Shown: positions 26,251 through 35,999 of the stretch, piece after piece
Layout: each line of letters opens with the position of its first letter
How positions within the stretch are numbered: the first letter of the stretch is position 1
DNA from: Salinisphaera sp002433465
GTDB lineage: Bacteria; Pseudomonadota; Gammaproteobacteria; Nevskiales; Salinisphaeraceae
NCBI RefSeq assembly: GCF_040361435.1
Contig: NZ_APNL01000008.1
Location: 118,192-182,191, forward strand
Direction of reading: 5' to 3'
Length of the DNA stretch: 64,000 nucleotides
Made by a program: the position numbers and the translations under genes
The notes under the pieces: generated by a model
What the model was told of the DNA's origin: nothing
Database searches by the model: none
What the model saw: the letters and a program-made list of their open reading frames with translations, nothing else

Positions 26251-29148
26251 ATGAAAAGCGAACTTAACGACAAGTTCATCGAGAATTCTCCTCTGTTCGG
26301 CGGCAACGCAGCCTACGTCGAGTCCTACTACGAGCAATATCTCAAGGATCCCGACTCGGTCGAGCCGAGCTGGCGCGAGTACTTCAAGAGCCTTAACGGC
26401 GATGGCGCTGAAGACGTCGCGCACGGGCCGATTCGCGACTCGTTCGTGGATACCCAGGCCTCGGCGGGCCAGGGCGCGCGGCCGCGGGCAAGCATGTCGC
26501 AGCGCGCCGCCCAGAAGCAGGCAGGCGTGCTACGCCTGATCAACTATTACCGCATGCGCGGCCACCAGGCCGCCGATCTGGACCCGCTCGGCCTCTACGA
26601 GCGTCCGAACGTGCCGGACCTGGACCCGGCTTTTCACGGGCTGGGCGAAGCGGATATGGATACCGTCTTCAACACCGGGTCGCTGTTCACCGAAGCCGAC
26701 GAACTGCCGCTGCGCGATATCATCGACATCTGCAAGCGGGTGTACACGGGTACGATCGGCACCGAGTACATGTACATCACCGACACCCGCCAGAAGCGCT
26801 GGATTCAGCGCCGCCTCGAGGCCAGCGTCGACAAGCCGCGCCTGAACGAAAAGGAAAAGCGGGAAGTACTGCGCCAGCTGACCGCGGCAGAAGGCATCGA
26901 GCGCTATCTGCATACCAAGTATGTCGGGCAGAAGCGCTTCTCGCTGGAAGGCGCCGACAGCATGATCCCGGCGCTGGATGAAGTGGTGCGCTCGGCCGCG
27001 CGTAGCCACGTGGACGAGATCGTGATCGGCATGGCCCATCGTGGCCGCCTGAACGTGCTCGTGAACATCCTCGGCAAGTCGCCGAAGGAGTTGTTCGCCG
27101 AATTCGAAGGCGACTACGACCTCGACGAACTCGAGATGTCGGGCGACGTGAAGTATCACATGGGTTTCTCTACCGACATCGAAATCGAAGACGAGCGCGT
27201 GCATCTCGTGCTGGCCTTCAACCCCTCGCATCTCGAGGCGGTGAATCCGGTGGTACAGGGCTCGGTCAAGGCGCGCCAGGAGCGCCGCCACGACGAAGAA
27301 GGCGAGACGATTCTGCCGGTGCTCATCCACGGCGATGCGTCGTTTGCCGGCCAGGGCATCGTCATGGAGACGCTGCAGCTGTCGCAGGCCGAAGGCTATG
27401 CCACCGGCGGCACCGTGCATCTGGTGGTGAACAACCAGCTCGGTTTCACCATGCAGAACCCGATCACCGCCAAGCTGGGTGAGGTCTCGCGTACGTCGCA
27501 GTACTGCACCGACATCGCCAAGATGCTCGAAGCGCCGGTGTTTCACGTCAACGGCGACGACCCGGAAGCAGTCGTGTTCGTCACCCGTCTGGCCATGGAT
27601 TACCGCGAGACGTTCGGCAAGGACGTGATCGTCGACATGATCTGCTATCGGCGCCATGGCCATAACGAGGCAGACGAGCCGGCGGTCACCCAGCCGCTGA
27701 TGTACCAGAAGGTCAAGCAGATGGAGACGACCCGCAAGCTGTATGCGGGCAAGCTCGAATCCGAAGGCCTGATCGACAAGGACGAAGCCCAGCAGTTCGC
27801 CGACGCCTATCGCGACGGCCTCGACGAAGGCAAGAACATCTCGCGCACCACGCTCGGCCTGGTCGGCAACGAACATACCGTGGACTGGGCGCGCTACAGC
27901 CGGCAGCGCTGGTCGGATATCGTCGACACCTCGGTGCCGGTGGAAACGCTGCAGCGGCTCGCCTCGCGGCTGCATGACCTGCCCGACAGCTTCGAGCTGC
28001 ACAAGCGCGCACAGCGCATCATCGATGATCGCGGCAAGATGGCCGCCGGCGCTTCGCGTATCGACTGGGGCTTTGCCGAGCATATGGCCTATGCGACCCT
28101 GCTCGACGACGGCTTCAACGTGCGCCTGTCCGGTCAGGACTCCGGCCGTGGCACGTTCTTCCATCGCCACTCGGTGCTCTACAACCAGAAGGACGGTCAG
28201 AAGTTCATTCCGTTGAAGCATGTGGGCCGCGAAAGCGCGATGTTCACGGTCAACGACACGCTGCTTTCCGAGGCGGGCGTGCTCGGCTTCGAGTATGGCT
28301 ACGCCACCGCCGATCCGTCGACGCTCACCATCTGGGAAGCCCAGTTCGGTGACTTCGTCAACGGTGCTCAGGTGATCATCGACCAGTTCATCTCCAGCGG
28401 TCAGGCCAAGTGGGGCCGGCTGTGCGGCTTGGTGATGTTCCTTCCGCACGGCTATGAAGGCCAGGGCCCGGAGCATTCCTCGGCACGACTGGAGCGTTTT
28501 CTGCAGCTGTGCGCCGAGCGCCACATGATTGTCTGCGTACCGTCCACGCCGGCGCAGTGGTTCCACCTGTTGCGCCAGCAGATGGTGCGCGATCTGCGCA
28601 TGCCGCTGGTGGTGCTCACGCCCAAGAGCCTGCTGCGTCATCGGCTGTCGACCTCGACGCTCGAGGATTTGGCCGAGGGCCAGTTCAACTTCGTCATCGA
28701 CGAGCCCGACAGCATCGACGACGACGCCATCGAGCGCGTCGTGTTCTGTAGCGGCAAGGTCTACTACGATTTGTATCAGGCTCGTGAAGAGCGCGAACTC
28801 GACAACGTGGCGCTGGTGCGTATCGAACAGCTCTATCCGTTCCCGGCCAACGACTACGCGGCGGTGCTCGATCGCTACAAGAACGCCGAGGAGGTGGTGT
28901 GGTGCCAGGAAGAGCCGGAGAATCAGGGCGCCTGGTATCAGATCAAGCATCGCCTGCAGGTGCCGCTGGCCGAACGCCACGAGCTGCTCTATGCCACACG
29001 CCCGGGTGCGGCGACGACCGCCGCGGGTTACCACAAGCTGCACGTCAAGCAGCAGGAAGCGGTGGTCGACGCAGGCCTGACCGGCGGCGAGCGCCTCGTG
29101 GACAAGGGCAAGGCGCAGACGCGCAAGTCTCGTTCCAAGAAGAAGTGA
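26251..29148 (+). CDS. sucA: 2-oxoglutarate dehydrogenase E1 component
   Basis: A thiamine-diphosphate-dependent E1 of 965 residues that decarboxylates 2-oxoglutarate in the TCA cycle and succinylates the E2 lipoyl group. It begins with the E2-binding segment (NAAYVESYYEQYLKDPDSVE). Other family blocks are GMAHRGRLNVLVNILGK, HGDASFAGQGIVMETLQLSQ, VNGDDPEAVVFV, CYRRHGHNEADEP, SGQDSGRGTFFHRH, FLPHGYEGQGPEHSSARLER and FCSGKVYYDL. Length is close to E. coli SucA. It heads a sucA-sucB-lpd cluster; succinyl-CoA synthetase genes are not adjacent in this window. Confidence 0.98.
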   Translation: MKSELNDKFIENSPLFGGNAAYVESYYEQYLKDPDSVEPSWREYFKSLNGDGAEDVAHGPIRDSFVDTQASAGQGARPRASMSQRAAQKQAGVLRLINYYRMRGHQAADLDPLGLYERPNVPDLDPAFHGLGEADMDTVFNTGSLFTEADELPLRDIIDICKRVYTGTIGTEYMYITDTRQKRWIQRRLEASVDKPRLNEKEKREVLRQLTAAEGIERYLHTKYVGQKRFSLEGADSMIPALDEVVRSAARSHVDEIVIGMAHRGRLNVLVNILGKSPKELFAEFEGDYDLDELEMSGDVKYHMGFSTDIEIEDERVHLVLAFNPSHLEAVNPVVQGSVKARQERRHDEEGETILPVLIHGDASFAGQGIVMETLQLSQAEGYATGGTVHLVVNNQLGFTMQNPITAKLGEVSRTSQYCTDIAKMLEAPVFHVNGDDPEAVVFVTRLAMDYRETFGKDVIVDMICYRRHGHNEADEPAVTQPLMYQKVKQMETTRKLYAGKLESEGLIDKDEAQQFADAYRDGLDEGKNISRTTLGLVGNEHTVDWARYSRQRWSDIVDTSVPVETLQRLASRLHDLPDSFELHKRAQRIIDDRGKMAAGASRIDWGFAEHMAYATLLDDGFNVRLSGQDSGRGTFFHRHSVLYNQKDGQKFIPLKHVGRESAMFTVNDTLLSEAGVLGFEYGYATADPSTLTIWEAQFGDFVNGAQVIIDQFISSGQAKWGRLCGLVMFLPHGYEGQGPEHSSARLERFLQLCAERHMIVCVPSTPAQWFHLLRQQMVRDLRMPLVVLTPKSLLRHRLSTSTLEDLAEGQFNFVIDEPDSIDDDAIERVVFCSGKVYYDLYQAREERELDNVALVRIEQLYPFPANDYAAVLDRYKNAEEVVWCQEEPENQGAWYQIKHRLQVPLAERHELLYATRPGAATTAAGYHKLHVKQQEAVVDAGLTGGERLVDKGKAQTRKSRSKKK

Positions 29149-29212
29149 TATTGGCCGCGCGCTAGCACGCGGATTCACGTCAACGATCTCGACAAGTTAG
29201 GAAACACCAAGC

Positions 29213-30541
29213 ATGGCCACAGAAGTCAAAGTCCCGGAGCTTCCGGAATCCGTCAGCGAAGCCACCGTGGGTGAGTGGCAGAAGAACAAGGGCGACAAGG
29301 TCGGCCGCGACGAGAACCTCGTCGACCTCGAGACCGACAAGGTCGTGCTCGAAGTGCCCTCGACCTCGGCGGGCGTGCTCGCCGAAATCAAGGTGTCCGC
29401 CGGCGATACCGTCAAGGCGGGCGACGTGCTGGCCATCGTCGAGGAAGGTGACGGCTCGGATGCCGGCGACGACGGTGACGACGACACGTCGGACGACGAC
29501 AAGAAAGCCGCGGCCGACGACGACAGCGACGCCAAGAGCGACGAAGCCGAAGACGAGGCCGCAGAAAAGGCCGATTCGGGCGACGACGAGGCGATCGCCA
29601 GTCCTGCAGCCAAGAAGCTGATGGACGAAAACGATGTGGCCGCGCGCAATGTCGAAGGCACCGGCAAGGACGGCCGGATCACCAAGGCCGACGTGCAGAA
29701 GGCGATCGACAACAAGGGCGATTCCAAGCCGGCCCAGGGCGAAGACAAATCGCAGTCGCGCGCCGACTCCAGTTCCGAGCGCGAGGAGCAGGCCGTATCC
29801 GAACAGGCCGACCGTCAGGCCCTCGCCGATGCCCCCAGCGAACGCACCGAGCAGCGCGTACCGATGACGCGTATTCGCCAGCGCATTGCCGAGCGCCTGC
29901 TGGATGCCAGCCAGAACACCGCCATGCTCACGACCTTCAACGAGGTCGACATGAAGGCGGTGATGGATCTGCGCAATCAGTACAAGGACAAGTTCGAGAA
30001 GGATCACGAAGTCCGTCTCGGCTTCATGTCGTTCTTCGTCAAGGCCGCGGTCGAAGCCCTCAAGCGCTTCCCGATCGTCAACGCCTCCATCGACGAAGGC
30101 GATATCGTCTATCACGGCTTCTACGATATCGGCGTGGCCGTATCCTCGCCGCGAGGCCTGCTGGTCCCGGTGCTGCGCGATGCCGATCAGCAGTCCTACG
30201 CGCAGATCGAATCCACGATCCGGGACCTCGGCAAGCGTGCCCAGGAAGGCAAGGTCACCATGGACGAAATGAGTGGCGGTACCTTCACGATCACCAACGG
30301 CGGCGTGTTCGGCTCACTGCTGTCGACGCCGATCATCAACCCGCCGCAGGCCGCGATTCTCGGCATGCATGCCACCAACGACAAGCCGGTGGTGGTTGAC
30401 GGCGAAATCGTGATCCGCCCGGTCATGCAGCTCGCGCTGTCCTATGATCACCGCCTCATTGACGGCCGCGACGCGGTGCTGTTCCTGCGCACGATCAAGG
30501 AACTCATCGAAGATCCGGCCCGGTTGCTGCTGCAGGTCTAG
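29213..30541 (+). CDS. sucB: dihydrolipoyl succinyltransferase (E2 of 2-oxoglutarate dehydrogenase)
   Basis: A 442-residue E2 subunit. It has a lipoyl domain (lipoyl-lysine about 43 in LETDKVVLEV), a peripheral-subunit-binding domain (about 127-163, ASPAAKKLMDENDVAARNVE) and a catalytic domain ending in LSYDHRLIDGRDAVLFLR with the active-site His. The first linker (about 80-125) is extremely acidic, mostly Asp/Glu/Ala, unlike the Ala/Pro linkers of E. coli; this fits a halotolerant host. It lies 64 bases after sucA and 41 bases before lpd. Confidence 0.97.
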   Translation: MATEVKVPELPESVSEATVGEWQKNKGDKVGRDENLVDLETDKVVLEVPSTSAGVLAEIKVSAGDTVKAGDVLAIVEEGDGSDAGDDGDDDTSDDDKKAAADDDSDAKSDEAEDEAAEKADSGDDEAIASPAAKKLMDENDVAARNVEGTGKDGRITKADVQKAIDNKGDSKPAQGEDKSQSRADSSSEREEQAVSEQADRQALADAPSERTEQRVPMTRIRQRIAERLLDASQNTAMLTTFNEVDMKAVMDLRNQYKDKFEKDHEVRLGFMSFFVKAAVEALKRFPIVNASIDEGDIVYHGFYDIGVAVSSPRGLLVPVLRDADQQSYAQIESTIRDLGKRAQEGKVTMDEMSGGTFTITNGGVFGSLLSTPIINPPQAAILGMHATNDKPVVVDGEIVIRPVMQLALSYDHRLIDGRDAVLFLRTIKELIEDPARLLLQV

Positions 30542-30582
30542 GCCCACATCGGTAACCGTCACACGTAATTGCAAGGAAAAGC

Positions 30583-32019
30583 ATGAGCAAGGAATTCGAT
30601 GTCGTCGTTATCGGCGCCGGTCCGGCGGGTTATGTCGCTGCCATTCGCGCGGCACAGCTGGGCATGGACGTGGCCTGTATCGACAAATGGCTGGACCTCA
30701 ACGACAAGCCGTCGCTGGGTGGTACCTGCCTCAACGCCGGGTGTATCCCGTCGAAGGCGCTGCTCGAGTCCAGTGAGCTCTACGATCGCGCGAACAACGA
30801 GTTCGCCGATCACGGCATCAAGGCCAGCAAGGTCGAACTCGATCTGGCCAAGATGCAGAAGCGCAAGGCCGGAGTCGTCTCGCAGCTGACCGGCGGTATC
30901 GCCAGCCTGTTCAAGGCAAATGGCGTGACGTCATTCGCCGGCAGCGGTCAGGTAGTGGATTCGGGTGAGGTGCTGTTCGTCGATCACGACGGCAAGGAAA
31001 CCACCTTCAAGGCCGACAAGATCATCATCGCCGCCGGTTCGGAGCCGGTCGAGCTCGATATCGCCCCCTTCGACGGCGATCGCATCGTCGATTCCTGGGG
31101 CGCGCTGGAATTCGATGAGGTGCCGAAAAAGCTGGGCGTCATCGGCGCCGGCTATATCGGCGTGGAACTGGGCAGCGTCTGGTCGCGCCTGGGTAGCGAC
31201 GTGACGCTGCTGGAAGCGGTCGACGAATTCATGCCGATCGCCGATCGCGACGTGGCCAAGGAAGGCCTCAAGTCGTTCAAGAAGCAGGGCCTGGATATCC
31301 AGCTTGGTGCCCGCGTCACCGAAGCCAAGGCGACCAAGAACGGCGTCGAGGTCAAGTACACGCAGGGTGACGAATCGCATACGACCACCTTCGACCGCCT
31401 GGTGGTCGCCGTGGGCCGGCGTCCCCATACGAAAGACCTGTGTGCCAAGGGCGCGCGCGTGGAGCTCGACGACAAGGGCTTTGTTGACGTCGACGAGAGC
31501 TTTCGTACCAGCCTGCCGGGTGTCTATGCCGTCGGTGACGTGATCGGCAATCCGATGCTGGCCCACAAGGGCATGGAAGAGGGCGTCGCCGTCGCCGAAA
31601 TTCTGGACGGCCAGAAGCCGCACCTGAACTACGACGTGATCCCCTCGGTGGTCTACACCCACCCGGAAATGGCCTGGGTCGGCAAGACCGAAGCACAGGT
31701 GAAGTCGGCCGGTACCGAATACCGGGTCGGCCAGGTGCCGTTCGCGGCCAATGGTCGGGCCAAGGCGCTGGCCCAGCAGGGCGGTTTCGTCAAGATGATC
31801 GCCGATGCCAACACCGATGAGATTCTGGGCGTGCACATGATCGGCCCTTACGTCTCCGAGCTGGTCCAGGAAATGGTTGTTGCCATGGAGTACAAAGCAT
31901 CGAGCGAAGATATCGCCCGAATCATCCATGGACATCCCACGCTGGGCGAGACGGTGCATGAAACCGCGCTGGCCGTGGACGGGCGACCGATTCACTTCCC
32001 GCCGAAGCGCAAGAAGTAA
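30583..32019 (+). CDS. lpd: dihydrolipoyl dehydrogenase (E3)
   Basis: A 478-residue FAD-dependent disulfide oxidoreductase that reoxidises the E2 lipoyl groups with NAD+. It has an FAD-binding start DVVVIGAGPAGYVAAIRAAQ, redox cysteines in GGTCLNAGCIPSKALLESSE, an NAD-binding KKLGVIGAGYIGVELGSVW, a second FAD motif PGVYAVGDVIGNPMLAHKGM, and the C-terminal HGHPTLGETVHE catalytic His-Glu pair. It completes the OGDC cluster and ends 7 bases before kup. Confidence 0.97.
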   Translation: MSKEFDVVVIGAGPAGYVAAIRAAQLGMDVACIDKWLDLNDKPSLGGTCLNAGCIPSKALLESSELYDRANNEFADHGIKASKVELDLAKMQKRKAGVVSQLTGGIASLFKANGVTSFAGSGQVVDSGEVLFVDHDGKETTFKADKIIIAAGSEPVELDIAPFDGDRIVDSWGALEFDEVPKKLGVIGAGYIGVELGSVWSRLGSDVTLLEAVDEFMPIADRDVAKEGLKSFKKQGLDIQLGARVTEAKATKNGVEVKYTQGDESHTTTFDRLVVAVGRRPHTKDLCAKGARVELDDKGFVDVDESFRTSLPGVYAVGDVIGNPMLAHKGMEEGVAVAEILDGQKPHLNYDVIPSVVYTHPEMAWVGKTEAQVKSAGTEYRVGQVPFAANGRAKALAQQGGFVKMIADANTDEILGVHMIGPYVSELVQEMVVAMEYKASSEDIARIIHGHPTLGETVHETALAVDGRPIHFPPKRKK

Positions 32020-32026
32020 GCGCTGA

Positions 32027-34012
32027 ATGGCCGCAGAGGAAGAAGATCGCTCGCTAGCGAAAGGCAGCAAGAACGGTACCGGCGAAAAAGCCGATGGCGC
32101 AGGCGCTGACGGCGGCCACGACGGTACCGAAGAGCACAAGAACGGCAACGACAAGGGCCGACAGTCGTTGCCGTTTCTGTGTCTGGCGGCGCTGGGCATC
32201 GTCTACGGCGATATCGGCACCAGCCCGATCTACGCGCTACGCGAAGCGTTCTATTCGCATGACGGCATTACCGTCATGCCGGCCAATATCTTCGGCGTGC
32301 TCTCACTGCTGTTCTGGTCGCTGATCATCGTGATCTCGATCAAGTATCTGGCCGTGGTCATGCGCGCGAGCAACAACGGCGAGGGCGGGATCATCGCCCT
32401 CGTCGCTCTTCTCAACCCCTGGAAGACGGAAAAGAAGAACCGCCGTTACATGCTCATGTTGCTCGGCCTGTTCGGCGCGGCCCTGTTGTACGGCGATGGC
32501 ACGATCACACCCGCGATTTCCGTGCTGAGCGCGATCGAGGGGCTTGAGGTCGCCACGCCCGCCTTCAAGCCATACATCGTACCGATCACCATCGCGATTC
32601 TGGTTGGGCTGTTTCTGATTCAGAAACGCGGTACGGCGGCTGTTGGCTCGCTGTTTGGCCCGGTCATGCTGACCTGGTTCGCCGTGCTGGGCCTGCTCGG
32701 CATCAATGGCATCGTGCATCACCCCGGCGTTATTGCCGCCGTCAACCCGATCTACGCTGCCAGCTTCTTTGCCGATAACGGCCTTGCCGGCTTCCTGGTG
32801 CTCGGCACGGTGTTCCTGGTGGTGACGGGCGGTGAGGCTTTGTACGCGGATATGGGCCATTTCGGCCTGGCGCCGATTCGTCTGGCCTGGTTCTTTCTGG
32901 TGCTGCCCGCGCTGCTGCTGAACTACTTCGGCCAGGGCGCGATGATGCTGGAAAACCCCGATATCACCCAACCATTCTACCAGATGGCGCCCGACTGGGC
33001 GCTGTATCCGGTGGTGGGCCTGGCGACGCTGGCCACGGTGATCGCTTCCCAGGCGGTCATTTCCGGCGTGTTCTCGCTTACGCGGCAAGCAGTTCAGCTC
33101 GGCCAGTTGCCGCGCCTGAACATCGTGCAAACCTCGCACGAGTCCTACGGTCAGGTTTATATCCCGTTCATGAACTGGGTGCTGATGGCTGCCACCATCG
33201 GGCTCGTGCTTGGATTCGGCTCGTCGAGCAATCTGGCTGCGGCCTATGGCGTGGCCGTGTCCATGGATATGGTCATCACCACGATCCTGGCGTTCTTCGT
33301 GGCCTATCGCTGGGGCTGGTTCCCGCGCATCGCGGGTGTGATCGCGGCCCTGCTGCTGGTGGTCGATCTCGCCTTCTTCGGCGCCAACGTATTCAAGATA
33401 CCCGACGGCGGCTGGTATCCGCTGGTGGTCGCCGGCGTGATCTTCTTCGTCATGGGAACCTGGCGGCGCGGCCGCGAGCTGGTGGGTCGTCATCTCCAGG
33501 ACGATACGGAGCCGCTCGACGAATTCATCGAATCGCTCGACGAACTGCCGATGCGTATCGAGGGCACCGCGGTGTTCATGACCGAGGCCACCCACAAGAC
33601 GCCGCCGATGCTGCTGCATCATCTGCGTCACAACCGTGTGCTGCACGAACAGGTCATTCTGCTCACGGTCAATACGCTCGACGTACCGCGGGTACCGGCA
33701 GCGGATCGGCTCAAGATCGACGATCTGGGCCGTGGCGTGTATCGAGTGCAGGTCTATTACGGCTTCATGCAGGCCAGCAATGTGCCGGTGGCATTGCGCT
33801 TTGCCGGCGAGTTCGGCCTGGATGTGGACCTTGAACACACCACCTTCTATGTCGGTCGCGAGTCGCTGATCCCCACCAGCGAAGTGCCGGGCATGATGGT
33901 CTGGCGCGAGCATATGTTCGCGTTCATGGCACTCAACGCCACGCGGGCGACATCCTATTATCGTATTCCGCCCGAACGGGTGGTGGAACTCGGTATCCAG
34001 ATAGAAATCTGA
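32027..34012 (+). CDS. kup: Kup-family potassium transporter
   Basis: A low-affinity K+ uptake protein of 661 residues. After a charged, Gly-rich hydrophilic N-terminal extension of about 45 residues comes the Kup signature GIVYGDIGTSPIYALREAF, about 12 membrane segments (with ALLYGDGTITPAISVLSAIE and VVTGGEALYADMGHFG) and a cytoplasmic C-terminal domain of about 170 residues. The short distance to lpd suggests possible read-through. K+ uptake is relevant to osmotic adaptation. Confidence 0.96.
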   Translation: MAAEEEDRSLAKGSKNGTGEKADGAGADGGHDGTEEHKNGNDKGRQSLPFLCLAALGIVYGDIGTSPIYALREAFYSHDGITVMPANIFGVLSLLFWSLIIVISIKYLAVVMRASNNGEGGIIALVALLNPWKTEKKNRRYMLMLLGLFGAALLYGDGTITPAISVLSAIEGLEVATPAFKPYIVPITIAILVGLFLIQKRGTAAVGSLFGPVMLTWFAVLGLLGINGIVHHPGVIAAVNPIYAASFFADNGLAGFLVLGTVFLVVTGGEALYADMGHFGLAPIRLAWFFLVLPALLLNYFGQGAMMLENPDITQPFYQMAPDWALYPVVGLATLATVIASQAVISGVFSLTRQAVQLGQLPRLNIVQTSHESYGQVYIPFMNWVLMAATIGLVLGFGSSSNLAAAYGVAVSMDMVITTILAFFVAYRWGWFPRIAGVIAALLLVVDLAFFGANVFKIPDGGWYPLVVAGVIFFVMGTWRRGRELVGRHLQDDTEPLDEFIESLDELPMRIEGTAVFMTEATHKTPPMLLHHLRHNRVLHEQVILLTVNTLDVPRVPAADRLKIDDLGRGVYRVQVYYGFMQASNVPVALRFAGEFGLDVDLEHTTFYVGRESLIPTSEVPGMMVWREHMFAFMALNATRATSYYRIPPERVVELGIQIEI

Positions 34013-34016
34013 TCGC

Positions 34017-34052
34017 GCGCGCGGCCGGGGCGAAGGCTCACCGGCCGCGCGC
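34017..34052 (+). terminator. GC-rich hairpin after kup
   Basis: A perfect 12-bp stem GCGCGCGGCCGG / CCGGCCGCGCGC with a 12-base loop begins 4 bases after the kup stop. No T-run follows, so termination may be weak or Rho-assisted. A TAGAAT at 34069-34074 just downstream is a candidate -10 for the yebC-ruv transcript. Confidence 0.5.
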
Positions 34053-34108
34053 CGCGGCCCACGGCTGGTAGAATCCCGGCACGGTTTGCAGCGCAACCAC
34101 GAGGCATT

Positions 34109-34858
34109 ATGGCAGGCCATAGTAAATGGGCGAATATTCAGCACCGCAAGAACGCCCAGGACAAGAAGCGCGGTAAGATTTTCACCAAGATCATTCGCGA
34201 GATCACGGTGGCTGCCCGTATGGGCGGCGGCGATCCGAACGACAACCCGCGTCTGCGGCTGGCCTGGGACAAGGCGCTTGCCGCCAACATGCCCAAGGAC
34301 AATATCGAACGGGCGGTCAAGCGCGGCACCGGCGACGGGCAGGGCGACAACTACGAAGAGATTCGCTACGAAGGTTACGGCCCCAATGGCGTCGCGATCA
34401 TGGTCGACTGCATGACCGACAACAAGAACCGGACGGTTTCCGAGGTGCGTTACACCTTCAACCGCAACGGCGGCAATCTGGGCGCCGATGGGTCGGTGGC
34501 CTATCTGTTCGATCGCAAGGGCGTACTCACCTACGGCCCGGACAACGACGACGAAGACGTGCTCGCGCCGGCGCTGGATGCTGGTGCCGAGGATCTGGTC
34601 GAATACGAGGACGGCTCCTTCGACGTACTCACCGCGCCCGACGACTACACGCAGGTCAAGGCCGCGGTGGAAGCAGCCGGTTTTGCCCCCGATGCCGCCG
34701 ATGTGACCATGCGCCCGGCAACGACTGTCGAACTCCAGGGCGAGGACGCACAGAGCTGTCTCAAGCTGCTCGATGCGCTCGAGGATCTGGACGACGTACA
34801 GAACGTCTACAGCAACGTCGAGCTGGACGCAGAGACCCTTGCCGACGCCCCGGCCTGA
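34109..34858 (+). CDS. yebC: YebC/PmpR-family protein
   Basis: A 249-residue cytoplasmic protein of the TACO1/YebC family. The typical N terminus AGHSKWANIQHRKNAQDKKR is followed by the KIFTKIIREITVAARMGGGD and YEGYGPNGVAIMVDCMTDNK blocks. Members were described as transcriptional regulators (PmpR) and more recently as translation factors helping ribosomes through difficult peptides. Its place next to ruvC is conserved in proteobacteria. Confidence 0.96.
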   Translation: MAGHSKWANIQHRKNAQDKKRGKIFTKIIREITVAARMGGGDPNDNPRLRLAWDKALAANMPKDNIERAVKRGTGDGQGDNYEEIRYEGYGPNGVAIMVDCMTDNKNRTVSEVRYTFNRNGGNLGADGSVAYLFDRKGVLTYGPDNDDEDVLAPALDAGAEDLVEYEDGSFDVLTAPDDYTQVKAAVEAAGFAPDAADVTMRPATTVELQGEDAQSCLKLLDALEDLDDVQNVYSNVELDAETLADAPA

Positions 34859-34865
34859 CGGCGGC

Positions 34866-35378
34866 ATGGCACGTATTCTCGGGATCGATCCGGGGTCCAC
34901 GGTCACCGGCTTTGCGGTGATCGAGGGCGGGGCACAGCCGCGCTCCATCGTCATCGATTGTATCCGCCTGCCGCGGGTGGCTTTCCCTGTACGGCTGGGC
35001 CTCATCTTCGAACGACTGAGCGCGGTCATCAACGAGTATCGTCCCGACGAAATGGCAATCGAGGATGTGTTCGTGTCGCGCAACGCCGCGAGCGCGCTCA
35101 AGCTGGGACAGGCCCGCGGCGCGGCGATCTGTGCAGGCGCTGCGAACGGCCTGCCCGTATCGGAGTACACGCCGACCCAGATCAAGCAGGCGATCGTGGG
35201 GCGGGGCCATGCCGACAAGAAACAGATCCAGCACATGGTGCGCGTGCTGCTGGGCGTGGATGCCACCTTGCAGGCCGACGCGGCCGATGCGGCGGGCGTG
35301 GCGGTATGCCATATCCACCACAGTCGCAGTGCCGCACGTATGAAGATCGCTGCCAACACAACGGGCCGCCGGGCATGA
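34866..35378 (+). CDS. ruvC: Holliday junction resolvase RuvC
   Basis: A 170-residue endonuclease that cuts Holliday junctions bound by RuvAB. ATG 34866 gives the canonical start MARILGIDPGSTVTGFAVIE with the first catalytic Asp (8). The further acidic residues lie in MAIEDVF and the C-terminal QADAADAAGVAVCH region. It starts 7 bases after yebC, and its stop overlaps the ruvA start (ATGA). Confidence 0.97.
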   Translation: MARILGIDPGSTVTGFAVIEGGAQPRSIVIDCIRLPRVAFPVRLGLIFERLSAVINEYRPDEMAIEDVFVSRNAASALKLGQARGAAICAGAANGLPVSEYTPTQIKQAIVGRGHADKKQIQHMVRVLLGVDATLQADAADAAGVAVCHIHHSRSAARMKIAANTTGRRA

Positions 35379-35998
35379 TCGGGCAATTACGCGGACGCAT
35401 CATCGAAAAACAGCCGCCGCGGCTGGTCATCGACGTGGGCGGGGTCGGCTATGAAGTCGAAGCGCCGCTGTCGACCTTCTTCGCCCTCGGCGAGGGCCGG
35501 CGGCCCGGCGACAACGCCAGCCACGGCGAAGTCACGCTGCTCACGCAGATGGTCGTGCGCGAAGACGCCATGCTGCTCTACGGTTTCGCCACCGCCGACG
35601 AACGCAGCCTGTTTCGGGAGTTGATCAAGGTTTCCGGTGTCGGCGCCAAGCTCGCGTTGACCGTACTCTCGGGTATGAGCGTGGCGGATTTCGTGGCCAC
35701 CATTGAAGCCGACGATGCCGCGCGGCTGACCGGGCTGCCCGGGGTGGGCAAGAAGACCGCGGCGCGCCTGCTGGTGGAAATGCGCGACAAGCTCTCCGGC
35801 ACCGCGATCGCGCCGGCGCTGGCACCGGCGGCCAGCAGCGAAGCCGGCGTTGGCGACGTGCAGTCGATCGCCCGCCAGGCGTTGACCTCGCTGGGCTACA
35901 AGCCGGCCGAATCGGACCGGTTGCTCAAGGGCATCGACGCCGAGGGCATGGATAGCGAAGCCCTGATTCGCGAAGCCCTGCGCCGGGCGGTGCGCTGA
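35375..35998 (+). CDS. ruvA: Holliday junction DNA helicase subunit RuvA
   Basis: A 207-residue DNA-binding subunit that tetramerises on Holliday junctions and loads RuvB. Start MIGQLRGRIIEKQPPRLVID is canonical. The two helix-hairpin-helix motifs (LIKVSGVGAKLALTVLSG and LTGLPGVGKKTAARLLVEM) and the flexible linker before the RuvB-binding domain III (QSIARQALTSLGYKPAESDR) are all present. Confidence 0.97.
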   Translation: MIGQLRGRIIEKQPPRLVIDVGGVGYEVEAPLSTFFALGEGRRPGDNASHGEVTLLTQMVVREDAMLLYGFATADERSLFRELIKVSGVGAKLALTVLSGMSVADFVATIEADDAARLTGLPGVGKKTAARLLVEMRDKLSGTAIAPALAPAASSEAGVGDVQSIARQALTSLGYKPAESDRLLKGIDAEGMDSEALIREALRRAVR

Positions 35999-35999
35999 C

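Noticed and set aside
26530..29178. An 882-codon open frame on the strand opposite sucA
   Set aside because: sucA is unmistakable on the plus strand. The antisense frame is a by-product of high GC and codon bias and shows no recognisable domain.
32303..35386. A 1027-codon minus-strand open frame across kup, yebC and ruvC
   Set aside because: It runs antisense to three well-conserved genes, is rich in His/Arg/Gly and Asp, and crosses intergenic hairpins; no protein family is visible.
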